Below, piece after piece: positions 9,491-19,328 of a stretch of DNA of 64,000 nucleotides (its first letter is position 1; each line of letters starts with the position of its first letter). The translations under genes and the position numbers were made by a program. The notes under the pieces were generated by a model. It searched no databases. It worked only from the letters and a program-made list of their open reading frames with translations, and was not told the origin of the DNA. This DNA is from Ectobius pallidus. Taxonomy: Eukaryota > Arthropoda > Insecta > Blattodea > Ectobiidae. The DNA lies in assembly GCA_964059195.1 (NCBI GenBank), contig CAXKWD010000006.1, positions 16,201,629 to 16,265,628 of the forward strand. The letters are read 5' to 3'.

Positions 9491-10711
9491 ATGGAAAGTG
9501 AACTGAGAGATTTAACGAAGAAAAGGGGTTTTCTTAAAAGAAGATTCACATTGATTCAGAAATATTGTGACAGTGTTACAGAAGAAGTAGACGTGTTTAG
9601 ACTTAAAGCTGAATATGACAGTATTCAGGAGCTATGGGACAAGTTTGAGTGTTTACAAGCTCAAATTGAATCTCTAATTGAAGCCGAAGATGAAATAGAT
9701 TGTCATATGCAGTATTATGAAGAAATACGAAACAATTATCAAGTGCTTAAAGCAAAGTTAAGTGGTCTTCTATTTCTACACGAGCAGCAAGTGCATAGTG
9801 CGAACTCTGTGAACAGTCAACGATCTAATCACAGTGTTAACTCTCATCACACATGTCAATCTTCTGCTTCACAATGCAACAATAGAAATATACAACTTCC
9901 AAAGATTCAAATTCCTGTATTCAGTGGGGATGTGACTAACTTTAAACACTATCACGACACTTTCAGTAGTTTAGTGGTGAACAATGATTCATTGGATCCC
10001 ATCCAGAAATACCATTATTTGCTGAGTTCTGTTAAGGGACAAGCCCACGCGCTCCTTCAGAATCTTCCAGTCACGAATGAGAATTTTCCAATAGCATGGA
10101 ATTTATTGTGTGCAAGATATGATAATACTCGAGTTATTGCCACAGCTCATATAAAAAATCTACTTTCATTACCAATAATGAAAGATGAAAATGTTACAGA
10201 CTTGCGAAACTTACTAAATCAGTTTCAAAGCAATCTTAACGCCATCGAAGCTCTCAATATTGAAATCCCATTACACGAAGTCATGTTCATTCAATTAATA
10301 TTGGATCATCTTGGTGAAACTACACGCAAGGAATGGGAAAGCAAAATTGACTCACAAAGGTTCACACCGCTTCAAGAGTTGATGAACTTCCTAGAAGCCA
10401 AGGCTCATTCTTTAGAAGTGCTATCCAATTCTAACAATGTGTCAAGCCCATCCAAAGAAAAAAGTGAAAGACATACACAAAAGAAATCTGTAAAAACGAC
10501 TCGTCAATCTTATGTTGCCATCAAAGGTGATACATGTCCTTGTTGCAAGGAAAGTCACAATTTATATAAGTGCGACAAGTTTTCACAGTTGAGTGTAGAT
10601 CAACGTTGGGATTTTGTGAAAAGCAAAGGTTTATGTGCAAACTGTTTCTCCAACGGTCACAAAAGAGACCATTGCAAAATCAAGTCATTCTGTAATTGTG
10701 GAAAGGCTTGA
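9491..10711 (+). CDS. gag: BEL/Pao gag polyprotein
   Basis: 406 residues to the TGA at 10709-10711. Residues 1-105 are charged and helical (coiled-coil-like). From about 130 follows the capsid-like region of BEL gags (LPKIQIPVFSGDVTNFKHY, SVKGQAHALLQNLPVTNENF, WNLLCARYDNTRVIATAHI), matching the DUF1759-type domain. The C-terminus has the cysteine/histidine nucleocapsid section: CPCCKESHNLYKC, GLCANCFSNGHKRDHC, FCNCGKA. The gag packages the RNA into particles and the Cys boxes bind nucleic acid. The frame continues in phase into pol beyond two TGA codons, whereas BEL elements normally make a single gag-pol polyprotein, so this end is probably a mutation and not the true terminus. Confidence 0.9.
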   Translation: MESELRDLTKKRGFLKRRFTLIQKYCDSVTEEVDVFRLKAEYDSIQELWDKFECLQAQIESLIEAEDEIDCHMQYYEEIRNNYQVLKAKLSGLLFLHEQQVHSANSVNSQRSNHSVNSHHTCQSSASQCNNRNIQLPKIQIPVFSGDVTNFKHYHDTFSSLVVNNDSLDPIQKYHYLLSSVKGQAHALLQNLPVTNENFPIAWNLLCARYDNTRVIATAHIKNLLSLPIMKDENVTDLRNLLNQFQSNLNAIEALNIEIPLHEVMFIQLILDHLGETTRKEWESKIDSQRFTPLQELMNFLEAKAHSLEVLSNSNNVSSPSKEKSERHTQKKSVKTTRQSYVAIKGDTCPCCKESHNLYKCDKFSQLSVDQRWDFVKSKGLCANCFSNGHKRDHCKIKSFCNCGKA

Positions 10712-10864
10712 CACAGCAAACTGTTACATAATAACACATGAGACAGTAAAAAGGCTCCTCGACAACCACATCAACCGTCTGAATCTACAGATAATGTACC
10801 TGCTAGTTATTGTTCGATAAAAGAAAATTCCAACCAAAGGGAGATTTTATTAGCAACAGCAGCA

Positions 10865-13800
10865 GTGCATCTTGAAGATAGACAAGGAAATTTAGTGTTA
10901 TGCAGAGCGTTACTGGACTCAGGAAGCCAATTGAACTTCATAACTGAAGGTTTAGCCAAGAAATTGCAGCTGCCAACCACAGATGTCGACACTCAGATAC
11001 GAGGTATTAATGGCACCTCTTCTTGCAATCACAGTGTTAAGGTTAAGCTGCGATCCAGAATCCAGAATTTCCAGGCTGAAATGAGTTGTCTAGTAATCCC
11101 TCACATTGCAAACAAACTTCCTTCAGTCCGTATTGATCCCACAAAATTCAATATTCCTAGTGAAATTTCATTGGCAGATCCTAAATTCTATATCCCTGGT
11201 GATGTCCAGCTTCTCATTGGTGCTAGCTTGTTTTACCAACTATTCACTAATGAAAGAATAGTCATTCCTAATAACCCTATTCTTAGTAACACGGAACTAG
11301 GTTGGATACTTAGTGGAACTATTCCCAAGAAGGCAATCAAATCCAAGAAGGTCACATTCGCTCAACACAATTTATTTGTGACTGTTGATAATGTTGATAC
11401 ACAGTTAAGACGATTCTGGGAACTAGAAGACTTTCCTAAACCAGTGTTTACTAAAGAAGAAAGGGAATGTGAAGAGCACTTCGTACAAAACACTATTCGT
11501 GCAGATGACGGTGCTTTTATAGTGCAATTACCCAAGAATCGATCTGAAGACTCCTTGGGAGAGTCCAGGCAACAAGCCGTAAAACGCTTAGAGCATCTGG
11601 AGCGAAAATTCCAAACCAATTCTGTCTTGCAAGAAGACTACAGGAAGTTCATGCAAGAATATGAAGAATTGGGACACATGAAAAGGGTTTCACTCCCTCA
11701 GCCAGGTGAAAAATGCTTTTATTTACCACATCATGCTGTGATAAAACCATCATCCACCACAACCAAAACCAGAGTCGTATTCGACGCTTCTGCAAAAACA
11801 TCTTCAGGCAAGTCCCTAAATGACATTCTGAAATTAGGGCCTACAGTGCAAGATGACCTATCATCAATTATAATTCGTTTTCGAACATATAAGTATGCGT
11901 TCTCAGCTGACATCTCTAAAATGTACAGACGCATTAAAATGAACGAGAGTGATCAAAATCTTCAAAGGATTGTGTGGCGTTCCAGCACAGATGAACCCAT
12001 ACAAGATTATGCATTAACTACCGTGACTTATGGTACTAAATCAGCTTCATTTTTAGCCATAAGATCCCTGCATCAGCTGTCGATAGAAGAAGAAGCTAGA
12101 TACCCTCTCGCTTCACAAGCAGTCAGGACTTCCTTCTATGTAGATGACTGCCTGGCAGGACATAATAATCTTCAAGAAGCTCTACGCCTTCAAGAAGAAT
12201 TAATCCTCATGCTTGACAGTGGCGGATTTCCACTGCGAAAGTGGTGTTCCAACCATGAAGCATTGCTGGAATCTGTACCGTCATCTTATCGAGAGACCCA
12301 GTTGCCTCTGTCTCTTGATAACAGTGAAAATGCACATGCCCTTGGTTTACTATGGCATCCTGCAACTGATAACTTCCAGATTCAATCCCATCCTTCTCTC
12401 CAAACTCATACTCGAGTTAAACTTACCAAGCGTACTATCCTATCAGTCATATCATCCATTTTTGATCCTTTAGGCCTTGTCAGTCCTATGGTTATCAATG
12501 CCAAAATCTTCATGCAATCATTATGGATTGAAAAGCTTGGCTGGGATGAGGAGGTACCTTCACACATAGCAGAGAAATGGATTGAGATCTGCGACATTTT
12601 AGGTACAATACACACGATGCGTATTCCACGATTTGTTCTCACACATGGTACCCTTCAAGATATACAGATCCATGGCTTCTGTGACTCTTCAGAAAAGGCC
12701 TACGGTGCATGCATATATCTCCGTTCTGTGAACATTGAAGGTGAAGTTACAATTAACTTGCTATGTTCCAAGTCTAAGGTTGAACCTCTTAAAAGGCAAA
12801 CCATTCCACGTCTTGAACTTTGTGGAGCATTGCTGTTATCTAAACTGTACAACAAGGTGTTGAATGACCTTAACATTCAAACCTCACAAAATTATCTATG
12901 GTCAGACTCAGTTATTGTTCTGTCGTGGATAAAATCAGATTCACGAAAGTGGAAAACATTTGTGTCCAACCGTGTGTCACAAATACAAGAACTTTCTGAA
13001 ACAGCAGCCTGGCGACATGTTTCTACAGAAAACAACCCAGCTGATCTCGTTTCAAGAGGTGTATATTCTGAACAATTGTCTGATATTGATTTGTGGTGGC
13101 ACGGTCCTAAGTGGTTGGTTCATAACACAACATTATGGCCGGAACAGCCAAAACAATTAAGCCCTCCAGATTCCTCAGAGCAACTTACTTCCATCTGCCT
13201 GGCAGCTACTGTAGTAGAAGATAGTTTTATTACAAGATTCTCTAATCTCAAGCGCCTGCAGAGAGTTACTTGTTATATGTATAGATTTATTTCTGCCTGC
13301 CGCCATGAAAACAAATATCATGGACCTCTCGCAGCAGAAGAATTACAAAAGGCTCTACAAGTTTGTGTTAAAATTTTTCAGAAAGAAGCTTTCTCTCAAG
13401 AGCTGAAAGATCTTAGCAACAGCAAGCAAACTTCAGTGAAAAGCTCTATCCATGCATTAGTTCCATTCCTAGATCAGAACAACATTATAAGAGTGGGTGG
13501 ACGGTTGGAGAAATCAGATCTTACACATGATGCAAGACATCAGGTTATATTGCCATCCCGACATCATTTAACAGTTCTGATTGTAGAATATGAGCATCGC
13601 AAGCTATTACATGCTTCGCATCAGCTGCTTATAGCTTCATTACGACAAGCCTACTGGATACCTAGTATTCGCAGAGTAGTAAAATCTATTTTGCATAGAT
13701 GTCTCACGTGTTTCAAGCTAAAAGCAGAAAGTTCTCAACAATTAATGGGAAATCTTCCTAGCTATAGAATAACTCCTGCTAGACCTTTTCTCCGCACCGC

Positions 13801-14701
13801 AGTCGATTACGCTGGACCCTTCAACATAAGATATGGGGCTCCACGCAGTAAAACTACTGTAAAAGCTTACATCGCTATTTTTGTCTGCTTGGTAACAAAG
13901 GCCATACACATTGAATTAGTTTCTGATCTAACATCAGATGCCTTCATAGCAGCCTTAAGAAGATTTACAGCACGTCGGGGACTCTGTAAAGAAATCTTCA
14001 GTGACAATGGCACTAACTTTGTGGGAGCAAACAACAAATTAAGGGAGCTCAGATTGCTATTGCAGTCAAGAGACTTTCAAACTACAATTCAAAATTTCAC
14101 TGCAAACCATGATTATAGCTGGTCGTTCATTCCTCCAAATTCTCCCCATTTCGGTGGTTTACATGAAGCAGCAGTGAAATCTATGAAGTTTCATCTCAAG
14201 AGAGTTATGGGAGCTCAAATTCTCACATATGAACAGCTTTCTACGCTTCTATCTCAAATCGAAGCGTGCTTGAATTCTAGACCACTTGTTCGTCTAAATG
14301 ATGATCCAGCTGACTTGTCATACCTTTCTCCTGGTCACTTCTTAATTGGAGAACCTCTCACATCTCTACCTTCACCTCCTCTTACAGAAGATAAGAGGTA
14401 TTTAGAAAAATGGCAGCTGTTACAAAATCATTTGCAACACATATGGAAACGCTGGTCATCCGAATATCTTCACTCACTACAACAAAGGCAGAAATGGACC
14501 TGTTCCAGTAACAACATTCAAGTTGGTACTGTCGTCATCTTGAAGGAAGACAACATTCCTCCTCTTCAATGGAAGTTAGGCGTGATCACCGCTACTCATC
14601 CGGGAGAAGACGGCTTGGTTCGAGTGATTACTGTGCGCACTTCCAGTGGTGAATATAAGCGGCCCATAGTCAAAGTGTGTCCTCTACCCCAAGACGAGTA
14701 G
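10865..14701 (+). CDS. pol: BEL/Pao pol: protease, reverse transcriptase, RNase H, integrase
   Basis: 1278 residues, open throughout. The first ATG is at 10865 but the same frame is open from 10742. Domains in order: aspartic protease with LLDSGSQLNFI (about 17-27); reverse transcriptase, including VVFDASAKTSSGKSLND, AFSADISKMYRRI and the catalytic YVDD at 425-428; RNase H with HGFCDSSEKAYGACIY, PRLELCGALLL and LWSDSVIVLSWI; integrase zinc-binding H-H-C-C (HRKLLHASHQ ... CLTCFK); rve core with D981, D1047 and E1101; and a C-terminal basic domain (GTVVILKEDNIPPLQWKLG, DUF5641-like). It copies the RNA to DNA and inserts it. The catalytic residues I checked are present, so apart from the two upstream TGA codons the enzyme looks functional. 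Confidence 0.95.
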   Translation: MHLEDRQGNLVLCRALLDSGSQLNFITEGLAKKLQLPTTDVDTQIRGINGTSSCNHSVKVKLRSRIQNFQAEMSCLVIPHIANKLPSVRIDPTKFNIPSEISLADPKFYIPGDVQLLIGASLFYQLFTNERIVIPNNPILSNTELGWILSGTIPKKAIKSKKVTFAQHNLFVTVDNVDTQLRRFWELEDFPKPVFTKEERECEEHFVQNTIRADDGAFIVQLPKNRSEDSLGESRQQAVKRLEHLERKFQTNSVLQEDYRKFMQEYEELGHMKRVSLPQPGEKCFYLPHHAVIKPSSTTTKTRVVFDASAKTSSGKSLNDILKLGPTVQDDLSSIIIRFRTYKYAFSADISKMYRRIKMNESDQNLQRIVWRSSTDEPIQDYALTTVTYGTKSASFLAIRSLHQLSIEEEARYPLASQAVRTSFYVDDCLAGHNNLQEALRLQEELILMLDSGGFPLRKWCSNHEALLESVPSSYRETQLPLSLDNSENAHALGLLWHPATDNFQIQSHPSLQTHTRVKLTKRTILSVISSIFDPLGLVSPMVINAKIFMQSLWIEKLGWDEEVPSHIAEKWIEICDILGTIHTMRIPRFVLTHGTLQDIQIHGFCDSSEKAYGACIYLRSVNIEGEVTINLLCSKSKVEPLKRQTIPRLELCGALLLSKLYNKVLNDLNIQTSQNYLWSDSVIVLSWIKSDSRKWKTFVSNRVSQIQELSETAAWRHVSTENNPADLVSRGVYSEQLSDIDLWWHGPKWLVHNTTLWPEQPKQLSPPDSSEQLTSICLAATVVEDSFITRFSNLKRLQRVTCYMYRFISACRHENKYHGPLAAEELQKALQVCVKIFQKEAFSQELKDLSNSKQTSVKSSIHALVPFLDQNNIIRVGGRLEKSDLTHDARHQVILPSRHHLTVLIVEYEHRKLLHASHQLLIASLRQAYWIPSIRRVVKSILHRCLTCFKLKAESSQQLMGNLPSYRITPARPFLRTAVDYAGPFNIRYGAPRSKTTVKAYIAIFVCLVTKAIHIELVSDLTSDAFIAALRRFTARRGLCKEIFSDNGTNFVGANNKLRELRLLLQSRDFQTTIQNFTANHDYSWSFIPPNSPHFGGLHEAAVKSMKFHLKRVMGAQILTYEQLSTLLSQIEACLNSRPLVRLNDDPADLSYLSPGHFLIGEPLTSLPSPPLTEDKRYLEKWQLLQNHLQHIWKRWSSEYLHSLQQRQKWTCSSNNIQVGTVVILKEDNIPPLQWKLGVITATHPGEDGLVRVITVRTSSGEYKRPIVKVCPLPQDE

Positions 14702-15794
14702 CATATGACACTTTCTATGATCTTATATTCAAGATTCTCCACTTGAAGTCCATTTCTCATCTATCTCTGTAACAAATCGTATTCTTGCGAGATGTGTTAC
14801 ATGTATTTTTCTTTCTATCAATCTTGCTATTTGAAAGACCTCTCTCTGTTTTTCAGTTCAAGAGTTTTGACCTACGCTAGCTTGAATTTCTTCATGTTGA
14901 CATTCAGTTCAAGGGGATAAAATGCTTTGTCATTGATCAGCTCATTGTCTATTGTCCATTTTTTTCCTTTGTAGCACTTGCCTTTTGCTACGTAGATGTA
15001 TTACTCCTTATATACCAACAACATCCAATAATCAACACTTCCCATTTCTCCCTTGTGCTTGTATTATTGATGTTTTGGTGTCCCTTATCTACATTAGTCC
15101 TCGGTCATAGGATCGCAATCCTAGCCACAACTACTACATGGTTTATATAGTCTTTGATCTTGACGTATGATGTCTGACTCCTAGTCCTCATACATTAGAT
15201 TACTAGGCGAGCCACTACTTACTACATGGGTTTTATGTGCTTTGAGCATACTGTATGACTGATCATAATAATTGTCATACTTATCTTTGAAGTTCTACTA
15301 CATTTCCATTTTCTACATTCTATGATTACTTATGAATTATCGTTATCATTCATTGGAATTCTCAATCACCATGTTCTTGATAATTGCCTACATTCTTTTA
15401 TAATTATTATGTATCTTTTCCTTATTCCAATGCATACTCCGATAGCAATGTTCAATCCTATTTATCTATTGAAGCTTTTCTTTGTGTCGCTGCTCGTCTT
15501 GGGTCACACTTGGCTACCTTCAAGACGTCTTCAGCTTCACTTGAACTCACATGTCTACGTATCTCCTCTGATTTATATTGTGTGTCGTGTGCTTATACGT
15601 AAATAGTGAAATCAGTGCTTTCTATTCAATATCATATTCTTGCAATATATGTAAGAAGTAATTTTCCAATACATATCACATGTATACATCCAATTAGAAT
15701 CAGTGCTTGTTTTGTGTACATACAAGTGTCTCTCTATTATAGCTTGCCTTCCTGTTATGTTTTTATTGACGTTAATAGTCAATGGCGCGGAGTA
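14702..15794 (+). other. BEL 3' non-coding region
   Basis: About 1.1 kb between pol and the 3' LTR. Short frames (for example 15322-15606) have no signal of an envelope protein: no domain, no cleavage site pattern. The sequence before the LTR (AATGGCGCGGAGTA) is a weak polypurine tract. Confidence 0.5.
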
Positions 15795-16761
15795 TGTTCA
15801 CGCAAGCTAAGTGTTTTGTCCAGCATATTTATTATGTGCAGTGAATAGTTTTAATTCAAATCATCCGCCAGGTGTTCTTGCGCCAAGTATTAAGTTGAGT
15901 AGGCGTATATTTCATCATATCCTGATCACGAGTCTTTGTGTCGGGTATTCCCTCTTTAAAGACGCCTCGAAGAGCGTCAGGAAGCCTCATCAGTATTAAG
16001 CCTGCAGTTACACGATCAAGTCACGGTCTGAAACTGCTCCGGTTCTAGTAACAAAAGCCAGTTCGCGCTCTTTGTATTTTCACTAGAAATCATTGGAATA
16101 AAACTTCCTTATAAGTTTTATTAATTTCAAGTAAATTACTTATACATAATTTACTTATTCGCCGTATTACAAGTTCATTAGATTCACTTATTAGTTCCAA
16201 GTAAGTACATAGCGTGTGACGTCATCACTCACCAAGAAGCTATAAAACGTGAACAATCAAGTGCTAATAACTTAAAATACATTCATTCTACAACAAATTT
16301 TATTACCGTTAAATTGAGATATAATTCATTAGTAAATTACAAAATTTACTAAATTACTTCTAGTGGTGCAATCCGGTTCGCGCCAAATTCCAATTCATTG
16401 TTTCAACGTGTTTATTCACTTATTATTCAGTGTTCACCTATTATTTCTTCGAGTGATTACAAGTATTAATAAAGTGCAAGTATTTCATTACATTCTAGAT
16501 TGTTTAACCAATATGTTTCCTTTGATCTCTGTACCCAGTGTCCTCGTGATATAGTCCCTTCTTGCTCTAAATGGTCCTCCGAAATTTTATACTTCTCACA
16601 TGTACATTGTTTCATCCTTACATGAAGCTACCCTATTAATCTATCCTGCATTTATCCTCTCACGGATATTATCGTCCAATCCTTAACATTGGTCCTCTCA
16701 CGAGCCTGATCTCAAACATTGCTCCTCACGGACCGGATTATTTCCGTCCAGTTCCCCAACA
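15795..16761 (+). repeat. 3' LTR of BEL/Pao element (967 bp)
   Basis: Identical in length and ends to 8231-9197, offset 7564; one substitution noted (16112). Followed directly by GGAGA. Confidence 0.95.
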
Positions 16762-16766
16762 GGAGA
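16762..16766. repeat. 5-bp target site duplication (GGAGA), right copy
   Basis: Direct duplicate of 8226-8230. Confidence 0.9.
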
Positions 16767-16775
16767 TGAAGACTT

Positions 16776-17840
16776 TTATAGTAAAAACGCTAAGCAAAGA
16801 TGTCCGCAAATCTCGGTGTTGTATTTTTGATAGCGTGTAAAGTTGTAAAACAGTTTAGAATTCGAACCAACATAATTCACAATTTCTGCAGGCGGGGGCA
16901 AGTCGTCATAGCTGTCGAAATATAATGAACGGTTACCACGCTTTTTCAACGCCACCCAGTGAGTCCCAGGCCCCGAGGCATCATCGAGATTTATAATGAT
17001 TCGTTCCTGTTTATACGGTCTGGGAGGTAGATCGTTTCGCATGTACACACCTCTGAAAGGGGAATGCATAGCTTCTTCGCATATCGTTCCAAGTCGTGGT
17101 TCGTTAGGGCTTTTTTTTAGACGAATTCCTCTGCCTGACGGATAAGGTTTTAAAAATAGTCCCTTGCCGTCTCTGTGCTGACGTATGAGCTCATCTATCC
17201 CCTCCTTCTTACCCAAAGCGATGCTTTCTAGCATGCGGTTATGCCGCACATGCTCTCCAAGCTGTTTCTTGTCGTTTTTTGCTGAGTTGACAGTTTTAGC
17301 AATCTGCGCCCCTGCACCACCTAAAGCCCCAAGGGCACTTAGTCCAGCAAGAATAGGCAACAGGGGTAGTATGCCGCCTATTTTCTTAGGAGACTTCAAA
17401 ACTCGTTTCTTTTTTTGTTTTTTGTTTTTCTTTGCCACAACCTTTCTGTATGCAGCCTTCAGTTTCTTAATGTTATCCAATCCAGCACCCATTTTAACTT
17501 TTCCCTTCATGATTTTCGAAACGGCGTGAGCCGCCGCACGCTCCCCAAAACTTGCGTCCTGTGCTGTAACACGTTTAGATGCTTGCTGTGCCAATTTCAA
17601 GTCTGGTATGTGTCGATCGTTTATATCCGAACTCTGTGCGTAGCTTATATCGTGTAACTTGCATGCTTCGTCCAGAGGATTGATTCCTGTATCGCCTCTT
17701 TTTAATCGTTTTTCTAGTTTCGTGCCTGGACCACAAAATTTATACTTTGGTATGTGTAGTTCGACAGGCAGTTTATTTATGAGCGTATTGATGATACCGT
17801 CTCCACGGCGACGTTTACCTCGTTGTATTCGTGGTGCCAT
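16776..17840 (-). CDS. Fused phospholipase A2-like / core-like / adenain-type cysteine protease protein
   Basis: 354 residues. Residues about 32-75 form a parvovirus-VP1-type phospholipase A2 domain: YKFCGPGTKLEKRL with the calcium-loop-like GPG (37-39), then INPLDEACKLHDISYA with the catalytic HD at 63-64. Residues 126-150 are extremely basic, followed by a glycine/leucine-rich hydrophobic segment (154-180), resembling adenoviral core/lytic peptides. The last 80 residues match the adenain-like (C5) protease: GTHWVALKK (H294), YFDSY (D309) and EICGHLC (C345). The protein ends six residues after the CGHLC motif's end, shorter at the C-terminus than I expect for the family, though the active residues are there. 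Probable roles are endosome escape and precursor cleavage during virion maturation. It is divergently paired with the packaging ATPase gene and its stop is 10 bp from the retrotransposon insertion. Confidence 0.8.
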   Translation of the reverse strand: MAPRIQRGKRRRGDGIINTLINKLPVELHIPKYKFCGPGTKLEKRLKRGDTGINPLDEACKLHDISYAQSSDINDRHIPDLKLAQQASKRVTAQDASFGERAAAHAVSKIMKGKVKMGAGLDNIKKLKAAYRKVVAKKNKKQKKKRVLKSPKKIGGILPLLPILAGLSALGALGGAGAQIAKTVNSAKNDKKQLGEHVRHNRMLESIALGKKEGIDELIRQHRDGKGLFLKPYPSGRGIRLKKSPNEPRLGTICEEAMHSPFRGVYMRNDLPPRPYKQERIIINLDDASGPGTHWVALKKRGNRSLYFDSYDDLPPPAEIVNYVGSNSKLFYNFTRYQKYNTEICGHLCLAFLL

Positions 17841-17922
17841 ACTGACTGCTCCACCTGCATCGTCTGGCTATTTATAGGTATAAAAGCAGTTGCTATTACG
17901 CTTAGCACTGTTATTTCTCACC
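17841..17922. promoter_or_regulatory. Compact bidirectional promoter with back-to-back TATA boxes
   Basis: Only 82 bp separate the two divergent start codons. TATAAATAG reads leftward (17876-17868) and TATAAAAG reads rightward (17879-17886), two bases apart. Each lies about 28-44 bp from its start codon, so leaders would be very short. This arrangement would fire the protease and ATPase genes from one control region. Confidence 0.55.
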
Positions 17923-18612
17923 ATGAAGTTTGAGAAGCAAAACGTCTCCTTGCAAGTCTGTCCCATAGAGCGGGTGGATTTGAACCATAAACGCAAACAT
18001 AGCATATTACTACCCGATAATGTTCGGACTGTTGTTTGCGGCCCCTCAGGTAGTGGAAAGACAAACGTGTCAATAAATATTCTTCTACACCCCAACGGCG
18101 TAAAGTTTTCAAATGTTTACATTTTTTCAAGGTCTCTTTTCCAACCGAAATATAAATTCCTTGAAGAAATTTTAGCCAGAGTTCCAGAAATCGGCTATTA
18201 TAAATACGACAGCTGCGGGGACGGGATACCAGAACCAACAGACGCAAAAGAAAATTCAGTCATCATATTCGACGATATTATGACGGAACCTCAAAGTCCA
18301 ATAAGGAATTATTTCAGCATGGGAAGACACAATTCGTTAGACATGTTTTATATAGCCCAGTCGTATGCGAGAATACCAAAGCATCTGATAAGGGACAATT
18401 GTAACTTGCTGATCGTATTTAAGCAGGACACGTTAAATCTAAGACATCTATACGACGATTATGTCAACGCAGACATGTCGTTCGATAAATTCCTACAAAT
18501 GTGCCGCGAATGTTGGTCTTTGGAAAAGTATGGATTCTTAACAATCTGTAAAGAGGACTCTATAGACATAGGCAGATATCGAAGAGGTTTGGACGAGTAC
18601 ATTATTATATAA
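17923..18612 (+). CDS. FtsK/HerA-type (A32-like) genome packaging ATPase
   Basis: 229 residues from the ATG at 17923, which has a good context (TCACC-ATG); an upstream in-frame ATG at 17890 adds 11 residues overlapping the promoter. Walker A is GPSGSGKT at 40-47, Walker B SVIIFDDIM at about 112-120, followed by the family's MGRHNSLDMFYIAQSYARIP region (sensor/arginine-rich part). Enzymes of this group pump the DNA into preformed capsids. The gene starts the plus-strand block ATPase - fibre-like - conserved protein - integrase, with spacing of 29 bp and then overlaps, implying joint transcription or tightly packed promoters. All motifs are intact. Confidence 0.9.
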   Translation: MKFEKQNVSLQVCPIERVDLNHKRKHSILLPDNVRTVVCGPSGSGKTNVSINILLHPNGVKFSNVYIFSRSLFQPKYKFLEEILARVPEIGYYKYDSCGDGIPEPTDAKENSVIIFDDIMTEPQSPIRNYFSMGRHNSLDMFYIAQSYARIPKHLIRDNCNLLIVFKQDTLNLRHLYDDYVNADMSFDKFLQMCRECWSLEKYGFLTICKEDSIDIGRYRRGLDEYIII

Positions 18613-18641
18613 ATGTGTGTAAAGTATAGACGGTACTGACA

Positions 18642-19328
18642 ATGAACGACAGAGGGCTTATACGCGCATGTAGACGTGCTATGGGCGTTGACAGATTCGG
18701 ATCCCCGTTAATTGCGCGATACATCGATAAAATAGCACTATCTCGAGACGAAGTGGGTAATTATTCTGTCAAAGGAAAACGAATACGTTACGTTGGACCC
18801 CCCACAGAGGGTCACAATGCAGCAACAAAGGAATACGTGGATAAAGTTCTTGCGCAGAAAGATTTTCTCAAAAATGATGATTTTATTGATTCTCGAAACT
18901 TTGAATTGTTTAAAGCCACGGGGCAGGTGATGAATAAATTTGTGGCTATGACACAACTACTGATTCAGAAGCAATCGGAGCTTAATGATCATGTTACTGT
19001 TTTAAAACACGTCGTGCATAGAACCGCTAGAGTTATGCAAGACATGCGGCAAACCAGTTTTTTTCAACTCTATACCGGCAGCCGCTTGAAGCTAATTTAC
19101 AACGGAAGCATACAGGTTGTCGACAAGGCCGATTCAGACGATTTGTCTGCTACGTTAAATGGAACACCTGTCCACATTAGTCATCCCATACATGTCTCGA
19201 GAGGCGATGTGTTATTGTTTAAGACAGGCACATTTTCACGCGATGTTCCCCTCACTATCGAATACATATATAAAAACAGTGAAATCACGAACATAAATAA
19301 CACTCAAGATGAATCAGTCATTGAGTGA
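18642..19328 (+). CDS. Fibre-like virion protein with tail-fibre type 'ATKEYVD' motif
   Basis: 228 residues. After a short basic N-terminus comes LSRDEVGNYSVKGKRIRYVG, then PPTEGHNAATKEYVD (52-67), the hallmark of trimeric phage and large-virus fibres where a strand turn leads into a triple coiled coil. Residues about 68-135 are predicted helical with spaced hydrophobics (FVAMTQLLIQKQSELNDHV), and the last 90 residues look like a beta-rich head (LKLIYNGSIQVVD, VSRGDVLLFKTG, PLTIEYIYKNS). The fibre reading is inference from motif and architecture, not from a named homologue. The stop overlaps the start of the next gene by four bases (ATGA-type junction at 19325-19328). Confidence 0.6.
   Translation: MNDRGLIRACRRAMGVDRFGSPLIARYIDKIALSRDEVGNYSVKGKRIRYVGPPTEGHNAATKEYVDKVLAQKDFLKNDDFIDSRNFELFKATGQVMNKFVAMTQLLIQKQSELNDHVTVLKHVVHRTARVMQDMRQTSFFQLYTGSRLKLIYNGSIQVVDKADSDDLSATLNGTPVHISHPIHVSRGDVLLFKTGTFSRDVPLTIEYIYKNSEITNINNTQDESVIE

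Larger units (their letters stand above)
8231..16761 (+). mobile_element. BEL/Pao LTR retrotransposon, nearly full-length, inserted into the Polinton-like element
   Basis: 8.5 kb element with identical-length LTRs, TG...CA ends, GGAGA target duplication, gag and a pol with protease, RT, RNase H and integrase in BEL/Pao order. About 1.1 kb of non-coding sequence separates pol from the 3' LTR and no envelope gene is seen. The target gap lies between the stop of the PLA2/protease gene (16776) and the start of the penton-like gene (8208); rejoining the flanks gives a spacer of about 40 bp. Only one LTR difference was noticed, so insertion is recent. Confidence 0.95.

Noticed and set aside
15322..15606. 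Possible envelope gene downstream of BEL pol
   Set aside because: Only 94 codons, hydrophobic low complexity, no envelope features.
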